This document shows, one piece after another, positions 1-5,681 of a stretch of DNA of 9,442 nt. Location: NCBI GenBank assembly GCA_947174215.1, contig CAMWIB010000033.1, positions 1-9,442 on the forward strand, given 5' to 3'. Positions within the stretch are counted from its first letter, which is position 1; the number at the start of each line of letters is the position of its first letter. A program made the position numbers and the translations under genes. A model generated the notes under the pieces. The model saw only the letters and a program-made list of their open reading frames with translations. It did not search any database and was not told where the DNA came from. Source of the DNA: an uncultured Clostridia bacterium (lineage in GTDB: Bacteria; Bacillota; Clostridia; Christensenellales; CAG-917).

Positions 1-1
1 C

Positions 2-637
2 GGACTCATCAAGGTCAACGGTCAGAAGATGAGTAAGTCGCTTGGCAACAGCTTGCTGCTTGAAGATTTGCTGAACGAGTACAGCGCGGAAACCGTCAAA
101 TATGCCTTGCTTCAAACAAACTACCGCGGTGACATAAACGTCACGCCTACGCTTTTCCCCGACGCGGATAAGCATATGTACAACTTCTACAAGGTGATTG
201 ACGAGGTTGATAAGAGCGGACTAACGTGCGACGGCGGAAGTAAGGAAATTGACGATAGCTTCAATCGCGCAATGGACGACGACTTCAACGTAGCAAAATC
301 GCTCGCCGACCTGTTTGCGATATTCAAGAGTATAAGGGCAAAGCTCACGGCGGGTGACAAAACCGCAGTAAGCGACGCAAGACAGGTGAGGGAAACCTAC
401 GGCTTGCTTGGGCTTTTCAAGGCTAATCCGTCTGACGTTATAGCGGCGTACGAGAACAAGAATAAGCAGGAATCGCAGAATATCCCAAGCGAGGTTGCGG
501 AGCTTGTAGCCGCCCGTGCCGAAGCTAAGAAGAATAAGGACTGGGCAAAAGCCGACGAAATAAGAGCGAAGATTACCGCGCTCGGCTACGTTGTCAAGGA
601 TACGAAGGACGGCGCTATTGTCGAAAAGATGGGTTGA
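2..637 (+). CDS. cysS: Cysteinyl-tRNA synthetase, C-terminal part (5' end outside window)
   Basis: Charges tRNA-Cys with cysteine in the cytoplasm; class I aminoacyl-tRNA synthetase. The reading frame is open from base 2, and the visible protein begins just before the class I signature KMSKS (bases 26-40), followed by SLGNS, the usual CysRS continuation. The rest is the helical DALR/anticodon-binding region, and the end has the family's typical tail: a helix with KNKDWAKADEIRAKI, then LGYVVKDTKDG. About 211 residues are visible of a protein that is normally about 460-480 long, so the Rossmann catalytic domain and zinc ligands lie upstream. The ATG at base 29 is the Met of KMSKS and not a start codon. 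The gene ends with TGA and is followed by a hairpin terminator about 95 bases on, so it is probably the last gene of its transcript. Confidence 0.96.
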   Translation, partial: GLIKVNGQKMSKSLGNSLLLEDLLNEYSAETVKYALLQTNYRGDINVTPTLFPDADKHMYNFYKVIDEVDKSGLTCDGGSKEIDDSFNRAMDDDFNVAKSLADLFAIFKSIRAKLTAGDKTAVSDARQVRETYGLLGLFKANPSDVIAAYENKNKQESQNIPSEVAELVAARAEAKKNKDWAKADEIRAKITALGYVVKDTKDGAIVEKMG

Positions 638-731
638 TAGTGCGCCAAGTTGCACTTTAAGTGTGGTTTCTGTTAAATAAGTGATTTATAAAGTGTAGAA
701 AAAAATTAAACAATAATACTGCAAAATATAG

Positions 732-767
732 AAATACGACGTTTATTATAAACGCCGTATTTCTTTT
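732..767 (+). terminator. Rho-independent terminator after cysS
   Basis: Arms at 732-744 and 750-762 pair over 13 positions with a single A-C mismatch, around the 5-base loop ATTAT. The right arm is followed by CTTTTATA, a short U-tract on the plus strand. It is the only strong hairpin between cysS and the next gene, so it most likely ends the cysS transcript. Confidence 0.82.
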
Positions 768-887
768 ATAGAGAAAAAAAGGAAACAAAAGCATGGTTAT
801 GTGTGCTAATTTGTGAAGCTGTTCCGAATGGAATCTCTCTTGGAATGGGCTTGTTTGATTTGTAAAAAAATATAAGGATTAAAGCCT

Positions 888-917
888 ACCTATATTGTAT
901 GTTAGGTGCCGCCTAAC
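888..917. promoter_or_regulatory. Operator-like inverted repeats upstream of the Xre gene
   Basis: Three related half sites lie together: ACCTA (888-892), TTAGGT (902-907) and CCTAAC (912-917). The first and second form ACCTA-N10-TAGGT. The second and third form the perfect 6-bp inverted repeat GTTAGG-TGCCG-CCTAAC (901-917). They lie about 80-110 bases before an Xre-type regulator, the place where an autorepressor often binds. There is no U-tract after the hairpin form, so it does not look like a terminator. The operator role is inference. Confidence 0.35.
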
Positions 918-998
918 TGTCAAGCGAAATTTGATAATTTAGGCAATACTTAATATGGCTATAAAATCCAATCAGTCAAATCGGGTTTAGGAGAGGAT

Positions 999-1220
999 AT
1001 GAGTATGACGCTCCACGAAAAAATATCGGCGAATCTTAAAGAGGAAATCGAAATGTCCGGCAAATCCAAGAAGGATATAGCGGAGGCAATCGGCGTGTCA
1101 AGGCCTACGATTTCTCAATATATTTCGGGGAGAGTTCAGCCTACGCTGTCCACGCTTTCCAAATTATGTAATTATTTGGGTATATCAGCCGATGACATAT
1201 TGGAGATAGATAACCATTGA
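999..1220 (+). CDS. Small Xre-family helix-turn-helix transcriptional regulator
   Basis: A 73-residue protein that is almost entirely one HTH_3 (Cro/C1-type) DNA-binding domain at about residues 7-68. The motif is visible as KKDIAEAIGVSRPTISQYIS, where the recognition helix begins near SRPTIS, followed by the typical tail PTLSTLSKLCNYLGISADDIL. There is no room for a ligand-binding or dimerisation domain beyond this fold. The start at 999 has AGGAG at 989-993 with 5 bases of spacing; a second in-frame ATG at 1005 would be 11 bases away, so 999 is preferred. Such small proteins act as repressors of their own operon, or as antidote or phage-type regulators, but no toxin, integrase or phage gene is adjacent, so its target is unknown. 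Inverted CCTA/TAGG repeats upstream may be its operator. Confidence 0.88.
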   Translation: MSMTLHEKISANLKEEIEMSGKSKKDIAEAIGVSRPTISQYISGRVQPTLSTLSKLCNYLGISADDILEIDNH

Positions 1221-1388
1221 TTATCCTTGCCCTCTAAGTGTAACTATACTTTGTTAGCGCCTACTCGCAGTGGATAAGTATGTTAATTACGCTATTGGTG
1301 GATTTGGCGCACACGAGTCATATATAATGCGCGGATTGACTGTCCCGTAGGGGTAAGTGTATTGTGAAGGCTTGTTCCTCAATAATAG

Positions 1389-1420
1389 GTGAAATTATGA
1401 CATGTAGTGAAATTATGACA
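1389..1420. repeat. Two tandem direct repeats, 14 bp at 18-bp period
   Basis: GTGAAATTATGACA occurs exactly at 1389-1402 and again at 1407-1420, separated by TGTA. The second copy runs into the left arm of the hairpin at 1416-1440, so TGACA is shared between the repeat and the stem. No coding frame covers this. It may be a repeated binding site or a fragment of a genome-wide intergenic repeat; the sequence alone does not decide. Confidence 0.7.
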
Positions 1421-1440
1421 CGGCGAAGTTTGCCGTGTCA
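1416..1440 (-). terminator. Hairpin directly after the glmM stop codon, probable terminator
   Basis: TGACACGGC (1416-1424) and GCCGTGTCA (1432-1440) form a perfect 9-bp stem around a 7-base loop, and A1415-T1441 can extend it. On the minus strand the stem begins at the base after the glmM TAA and is followed by TAATTTCAC, which is only moderately U-rich. Placement favours termination of glmM; the weak U-tract leaves room for an RNA-processing or stability role, or for a repeat element. Confidence 0.55.
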
Positions 1441-2802
1441 TTACATATTTGCCTGTGCGCCGAGGAACAGCTTTTTTATTTTATCAAATATGTTTTCGTA
1501 ATCTTGTGAAAAACATTCGTAGGCTATGCGCACGTACGGCTCTGTGCCGCTGGGGCGGACTATAAGTCTGCCCTTTTTGCCGTATTCCTTGTCGGCAAGC
1601 TTGGTGAGTCTTGTGAATTCCGCGCTGTTTACGTATTCGGTTGGGTTTTCTGCGTGCAGATTGAATTCGAGCATAGGATAGGGGGTGTACTTCGGCAGAC
1701 TGCCAATTGTCTTTTTGACTTCAAGTAGGGATAGGGCGGTGATAAGTCCGTCACCCGTATTCGCGCGGTCGAGCATAAGGATATGTCCGCTCTTTTCGCC
1801 GCCGAGCAGACAGCCTGATTGTTTGAGTCTGTCAAGTATATGTTTATCTCCTACGTCTACACGCGACAGGGCGGTGTTGTGGAAGGCAAGCTCGCGTTGA
1901 AGGCGCGAGTTTGTAAGATGAGTGCCTACGACGAATTTTTTGCGTAGCTTTCCCTGTATGCGGTAAAGTGTGCTGAGCGCGAGCAGTATTGCGTCGCCGT
2001 CATACGGTTTGCCGTTTACTACTGCAAGAACTCTGTCGCCGTCGCCGTCAAAGGCGAATCCAATCTCGTCCTTATCCACAAGCGGAACGAACTTGTCGAG
2101 GTGGGTAGAGCCGCAGTCCACGTTTACGCATTTGCCGTCGCGGGTATCGTTCTCGGCGCGAACGGTCGCACCCAAAGCGGTGAATACGTCCTTAGCAAGC
2201 TCGGCAAAACAGCCGTGCGCGCAGTCGAGGTGAACCTTAATTCCGTCGAGGCGCGGGAACATATTGCGAACGTGCTTTGCGTATAAAAACTGTGCGCCGT
2301 CCACTATGCGTATGCGGTGGTTTTGCTTTGATATTTTGATTGAAAGCGCGCTCGTCAGCTCGTCGTCGGTAAGCGTGTCGGCGGCAATCTCTTCTCGCTG
2401 TTCATAAATCGCACCGTTCGCTATTTCGTGCAGTCTTGCGTCAAGTGCGCGCTCTTCCTCGGGAGGGAGCTTCGTGCCGCCCTTGGCAAATACTTTCAGT
2501 CCATTGAATTCGGGGGCGTTGTGTGAGGCGGTTATCATAACCGCATAGTCCGCATTCTCCTCGCACGCGGTATACGCAAGCGCCGGAGTAGGCAAAACTC
2601 CCGTGAGCCATATCGTTGCGCTTCCTTCAAGCAGGCCCTTGCAAAGCTGTTTTTCTATATCCTCGGAGTGCGTGCGTACGTCGCGGGCTACTATAACCTT
2701 GCCTCCCTTTTCAGAGAGCGCGACTCCCAGAATATACGGGATATTGTTGTCAAGAAGGACTTGCGCTTTGTTTCTTATACCGTCTGTTCCAAAATAATAC
2801 AT
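1441..2802 (-). CDS. glmM: Phosphoglucosamine mutase
   Basis: Converts glucosamine-6-phosphate to glucosamine-1-phosphate, the step before GlmU in making UDP-N-acetylglucosamine for peptidoglycan. Cytoplasmic, Mg-dependent, alpha-D-phosphohexomutase superfamily. The 453 residues match the family length. Motifs in order: FGTDGIR at 4-10; phosphoserine loop TASHN with Ser93; metal loop DGDGDR at 252-257; sugar-binding loop GGEKSGH at 334-340, where GlmM usually has GEQSGH; phosphate-binding RPSGTEP at 416-422. Ser93 is several residues earlier than usual, so the N-terminal segment is slightly short. The start is fixed by an in-frame TAA two codons upstream and by GTDGIR immediately after Met. 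No Shine-Dalgarno sequence precedes it; instead TATAAT lies 7 bases before the ATG, suggesting a leaderless mRNA. Other phosphohexomutases are possible but the TDGIR start and overall form favour GlmM. Confidence 0.9.
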   Translation of the reverse strand: MYYFGTDGIRNKAQVLLDNNIPYILGVALSEKGGKVIVARDVRTHSEDIEKQLCKGLLEGSATIWLTGVLPTPALAYTACEENADYAVMITASHNAPEFNGLKVFAKGGTKLPPEEERALDARLHEIANGAIYEQREEIAADTLTDDELTSALSIKISKQNHRIRIVDGAQFLYAKHVRNMFPRLDGIKVHLDCAHGCFAELAKDVFTALGATVRAENDTRDGKCVNVDCGSTHLDKFVPLVDKDEIGFAFDGDGDRVLAVVNGKPYDGDAILLALSTLYRIQGKLRKKFVVGTHLTNSRLQRELAFHNTALSRVDVGDKHILDRLKQSGCLLGGEKSGHILMLDRANTGDGLITALSLLEVKKTIGSLPKYTPYPMLEFNLHAENPTEYVNSAEFTRLTKLADKEYGKKGRLIVRPSGTEPYVRIAYECFSQDYENIFDKIKKLFLGAQANM

Positions 2803-2809
2803 AGGTTAC

Positions 2810-2839
2810 ATTATATGCGCGAATTCTTAGCGGTGTTAG
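2810..2839 (-). promoter_or_regulatory. Probable glmM promoter, leaderless
   Basis: On the minus strand a perfect TATAAT covers 2815 to 2810. The best -35 match is CTAACA (2839 to 2834), 4 of 6 consensus bases with an 18-base spacer. The -10 box ends only 7 bases before the glmM ATG at 2802, so transcription would start at or within a base or two of the start codon. This agrees with the lack of a ribosome binding site. Confidence 0.55.
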
Positions 2840-2961
2840 GTAAGTTTTGTCTAAAAATGTCGAGATGTGTCGAACGGGTAAAAAGCTATGATGTATAGGT
2901 CGGTTTTAATTAAAATTGCAAAATCGTATATTTTATATGTCATAAACGGCAAATAAAGTTG

Positions 2962-2978
2962 CGATTTTGAGAAAATCG
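2962..2978. repeat. Perfect 7-bp palindrome sharing a direct repeat with 3040-3050
   Basis: CGATTTT (2962-2968) and AAAATCG (2972-2978) flank GAG. The core GATTTTGAGAA (2963-2973) recurs exactly at 3040-3050, 77 bases on, but there the second arm is not kept. It lies between divergent promoters, so a regulator-binding site is possible. There is no U-tract suited to a terminator. Confidence 0.45.
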
Positions 2979-3155
2979 AATTGGATACGAATTGAGCATT
3001 TAATTGATGTCATACCGTGTCAAAGCGTTTTGAGTGCGTGATTTTGAGAAGTTTGTTCTATTTTTGCAACTTCACAAATATGAAAATTTACCTCATAGAC
3101 ATAGCATAGACACAAAAGATTGTGTAAAGAATTTTACGCGTGCGCACGAAAGTGC

Positions 3156-3184
3156 TTTACAAATAAAGTTTATGTATATATAAT
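3156..3184 (+). promoter_or_regulatory. Sigma-70-type promoter of the asnS operon
   Basis: TTTACA (3156-3161) and a perfect TATAAT (3179-3184) are separated by the ideal 17 bases. Transcription would start near 3191, giving a leader of about 55 bases before the asnS ATG. The leader holds a weak GATATT/AATATC stem (3199-3204 with 3227-3232) and a repeated TTCTGAA, but no T-box or obvious attenuator. Confidence 0.75.
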
Positions 3185-3234
3185 TATAAAACATAAATGA
3201 TATTCTGAAACAGTAATGTTCTGAACAATATCTC

Positions 3235-3238
3235 GGAG
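3235..3238 (+). promoter_or_regulatory. Ribosome binding site that sets the asnS start
   Basis: GGAG ends 7 bases before the ATG at 3246, the normal distance. The GTG at 3240 is only one base after it and cannot use it, so the first two codons of the longer frame (from 3240) are most likely not translated. Confidence 0.7.
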
Positions 3239-3245
3239 TGTGAAA

Positions 3246-4634
3246 ATGAAAAACCTCGATATCTCGCAAATTCTCAAAGACGGTCAAGCATATGAGGGCA
3301 AGAGCGTAACGGTTGCAGGTTGGGTACGCACCGCGCGCAACAGCAAGAGCATGGCGTTCCTTGCAATAAACGACGGCACGTCGCTTAAACATCTGCAAGT
3401 CGTTATCGACAAAGCTAAGTTTGACGATGAAACGCTCGCGCCCGTTATGAAAAACGGCGTTGCGATTACGGCGGACGGTGTAGTTGTCAAGGCTATGAGA
3501 GAGGGTGAGTACGAGCTTAATGCCGAGAGCGTTTCCCTCCTTGGCGATTGCCCTGCGGATTATCCTCTTCAAAAGAAATATCACACGATGGAGTTCTTGC
3601 GTACCATACCGCAACTGCGCGTTCGTACGAATACGTTCAACGCAATGCTTCGCGTTCGTTCCAAATTGAGCTTTGCGATACATCGCTTTTTCCAAGAAAG
3701 AGATTTTTGCTATATTCACACGCCAATCATCACGGGCAGTGACTGCGAGGGCGCGGGCGAGATTTTCCGCGTGACTACAAACGGCTATGCCGACGCAAAG
3801 ACCGCAAAGGACGAGGCGGAATATATCGCAAACGACTTCTTCAAGCGTAAGGCGGGACTTACCGTCAGCGGACAGCTTGAAGGCGAGGTCGCGGCAATGG
3901 CGATGGGCAAGATATACACGTTTGGACCTACCTTCCGCGCGGAGAACAGCAATACGCCAAGACACGCGGCAGAGTTCTGGCAGGTTGAGCCTGAGGTCGC
4001 GTTTGCAAAGCTCGACGATATTATCGGCATTGCGACGGATATGATAAAGTACATCATCAAAGCGGTGCTTGACGAATGCGACGAGGAGCTTGCGTTCTTT
4101 GAAAAGGCGTTCGAGGAAGGTTTGCGCGAGAAATTGCAGCACGTTGTGGATAGTGACTTCATCGTGCTTGACTACGGCGAGGCTATAAAGATTCTTGAAA
4201 ACAGCGGCGTAAAATTTCAGTACCCCGTTGCGTGGGGACTTGACTTGCAGTCCGAACACGAGAGATATATTACGGAAAAGGTTTTCAACAAGCCAGTGTT
4301 CGTCACCAACTATCCGAAGAAGATAAAGTCATTCTATATGAAGCAAAACGACGACGGTCTTACGGTCGCGGCAACCGACCTCCTCGTGCCGGGCGTCGGC
4401 GAGATTATCGGTTGCAGTGAGCGTGAAGCGGACTACGATAAGCTTAAATCCGCTATGGTAGAAAGAGGTATGAACCTTGCCGATTACGAAGGATATCTTG
4501 ACTTGCGCAAGTACGGTAGCGTACCTCACAGCGGCTTCGGTCTTGGTCTTGAACGTATACTTATGTACGTGACGGGCATCGGCAATATCCGTGACGTACA
4601 GCTTTATGCGCGTACCGCAGGCGATTTGATGTAA
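3246..4634 (+). CDS. asnS: Asparaginyl-tRNA synthetase
   Basis: Charges tRNA-Asn with asparagine; class IIb synthetase, cytoplasmic dimer. The 462 residues match the usual length (E. coli about 466). An N-terminal OB-fold anticodon-binding domain (about 1-105, with TVAGWVRTARNSKSMAFLAI) precedes the class II catalytic core. Visible motifs: motif 1 region ending TPIITGSDCEGAGE (159-172), motif 2 FRAE (230-233) in FGPTFRAENSNTPRHAAEFW, the strand GVGEIIG, and motif 3 GFGLGLER (430-437). TGSDCEGAGE and GFGLGLER before YVTGI-NIRDV separate it from AspRS and LysRS. The tail is odd: after NIRDV the family usually has PFPRTPG, but here it reads QLYARTAGDLM. It is the first gene of a probable four-gene operon, 15 bases before the asnA-like gene. 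The ATG at 3246 is chosen over GTG 3240 on ribosome-binding-site spacing. Confidence 0.95.
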   Translation: MKNLDISQILKDGQAYEGKSVTVAGWVRTARNSKSMAFLAINDGTSLKHLQVVIDKAKFDDETLAPVMKNGVAITADGVVVKAMREGEYELNAESVSLLGDCPADYPLQKKYHTMEFLRTIPQLRVRTNTFNAMLRVRSKLSFAIHRFFQERDFCYIHTPIITGSDCEGAGEIFRVTTNGYADAKTAKDEAEYIANDFFKRKAGLTVSGQLEGEVAAMAMGKIYTFGPTFRAENSNTPRHAAEFWQVEPEVAFAKLDDIIGIATDMIKYIIKAVLDECDEELAFFEKAFEEGLREKLQHVVDSDFIVLDYGEAIKILENSGVKFQYPVAWGLDLQSEHERYITEKVFNKPVFVTNYPKKIKSFYMKQNDDGLTVAATDLLVPGVGEIIGCSEREADYDKLKSAMVERGMNLADYEGYLDLRKYGSVPHSGFGLGLERILMYVTGIGNIRDVQLYARTAGDLM

Positions 4635-4649
4635 GGCAAGGTTAAAAAG

Positions 4650-5654
4650 ATGACGGTTATTCCCAAGGGGTATAAGTCAAAGCTAAGCACGCGCGAAACG
4701 GAAAAGGCAATTAAGTTTGTCAAGGATACGTTTCAAAAGCATTTGGTGAGAAACTTCGGCTTTGAGAGAGTATCCGCTCCGCTCTTCCTGATGAGCGGTA
4801 CGGGGGTAAACGACAACCTGCGCGGCATAGAAAGACCCGTTGAATTTGACGTATCCGCACTTGGCGGCGCGAAAGCGGAGATAGTACATTCGCTTGCGAA
4901 ATGGAAAAGACTCGCCCTCAAACGCTACGGTTTCAGAAGCGGCGAGGGAATTTATACGGACATGAACGCCATTTGCCGTGACGGCAAGTGCGACAATATG
5001 CACAGCGTTTACGTTGACCAGTGGGACTGGGAGATGGTGATAAGCCGCGGACAGCGCAACGTGGATTTCCTCAAAATGGCGGTTATGCGAGTGGTTGCGG
5101 CGATAGTGGAAACGCTTGCAGAAACGAAGGCGCATTTCCCGCTTATAGATTTGACTCTGAAAAAGGAAGTCGCGTTTGTGACGTCGCAGGACGCGCTTGA
5201 CAGATATCCGAGCCTTGACTCCCACGAGAGGGAACGCGCCCTTGCTAAGGAATACGGGACGGTGTTTCTGATGAATATAGGCGGTGCGTTGTCGGACGGC
5301 AAACCGCACGACGGCAGAGCGCCCGACTATGACGACTGGACTCTGAACGGTGACATAATTTTTTATGACGAAGTGCTTGACGACAGCATATGGGTTGCTT
5401 CCATGGGCGTGAGAGTGGACGGCGAGAGCTTAAAACGTCAGCTTGAAATTGCAGGCACTACTGACAGACTCGAATACGAGTATCACAGGCAAGTGATAGA
5501 TGGCGAGCTTCCGCTGACTATCGGCGGCGGCATCGGACAATCGAATATGTGTATGCTGCTTCTGCAAAAGGCGCATATCGGAGAAGTACAGGTCGGACTC
5601 TGGGACGAGAAGATAAAATCGGAGTGCGAGCAGAACGGAATAAAGCTGCTCTAA
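4650..5654 (+). CDS. asnA: AsnA-type aspartate-ammonia ligase, with altered ATP-site residues
   Basis: AsnA makes asparagine from aspartate, ammonia and ATP, and its fold resembles the catalytic core of class II Asp/Asn-tRNA synthetases. The 334 residues match the family (E. coli 330), and AAGG lies 8 bases before the ATG. Conserved family blocks: SAPLF (42-46), DNLRG (55-59), VHSLAKWKR (79-87), SVYVDQWDWE (119-128), GRAPDYDDWTLNGD (222-235), SMGVRVD (251-257), GGGIGQS (292-298). Compared from memory with E. coli and Clostridium AsnA, three expected residues are changed: Arg100 is Cys109, Glu103 is Gly112, and motif 3 Arg299 is Asn299. Both arginines are expected to contact ATP, so the enzyme may be inactive or changed, although the frame is intact and other blocks are well kept. 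It lies between asnS and aspS in one probable operon, where asparagine supply for AsnRS is the obvious role. Confidence 0.9.
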   Translation: MTVIPKGYKSKLSTRETEKAIKFVKDTFQKHLVRNFGFERVSAPLFLMSGTGVNDNLRGIERPVEFDVSALGGAKAEIVHSLAKWKRLALKRYGFRSGEGIYTDMNAICRDGKCDNMHSVYVDQWDWEMVISRGQRNVDFLKMAVMRVVAAIVETLAETKAHFPLIDLTLKKEVAFVTSQDALDRYPSLDSHERERALAKEYGTVFLMNIGGALSDGKPHDGRAPDYDDWTLNGDIIFYDEVLDDSIWVASMGVRVDGESLKRQLEIAGTTDRLEYEYHRQVIDGELPLTIGGGIGQSNMCMLLLQKAHIGEVQVGLWDEKIKSECEQNGIKLL

Positions 5655-5681
5655 GCATTACTTAGCTGAGGAGAAAGAAAT

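Larger units (their letters stand above)
638..998. other. Intergenic region between cysS and the Xre gene
   Basis: This 361-base AT-rich gap has no convincing coding frame. It holds a weak 5-bp inverted repeat just after the cysS stop (AGTGC at 639-643, GCACT at 652-656), the cysS terminator (732-767), and a group of CCTA/TAGG half sites (888-917). The remaining stretch, roughly 770-880, is A/T-rich and shows nothing I can name. No good sigma-70 promoter stands out for the downstream gene. The best pieces are TTGATA (931-936) with TAATAT (951-956), only 14 bases apart, and TATAAA (960-965) with no clear -35 box. Confidence 0.6.
2803..3245. other. Divergent intergenic region between glmM and asnS
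   Basis: This AT-rich region has no believable gene. It holds a -10 box and weak -35 box facing glmM (2810-2839), a perfect palindromic stem CGATTTT-GAG-AAAATCG (2962-2978), an 11-base direct repeat GATTTTGAGAA at 2963-2973 and 3040-3050, and the rightward promoter TTTACA-17-TATAAT (3156-3184). I searched the asnS leader for the T-box core (AGGGTGGNACCGCG) and did not find it. Confidence 0.65.

Noticed and set aside
931..956. TTGATA/TAATAT as a promoter for the Xre gene
   Set aside because: The spacer is only 14 bases, too short for a normal sigma-70 promoter, so it was not listed as a feature.
1221..1388. Possible tRNA or small gene between the Xre gene and glmM
   Set aside because: No cloverleaf, TTCGA-type T-loop or coding frame with a ribosome binding site was found.
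3240..3245. GTG at 3240 as the asnS start
   Set aside because: The GGAG at 3235-3238 is one base away, too close to act. ATG 3246 has normal spacing and gives the usual protein length.
3185..3245. T-box or other tRNA-sensing leader before asnS
   Set aside because: The leader from the predicted start is only about 55 bases and lacks the T-box core and a terminator hairpin.
3093..4259. 388-residue open frame on the minus strand
   Set aside because: It lies antisense to asnS, whose motifs are all present in the plus frame. The minus product is rich in Cys, His and Arg, has no recognisable domain, and crosses the asnS promoter.
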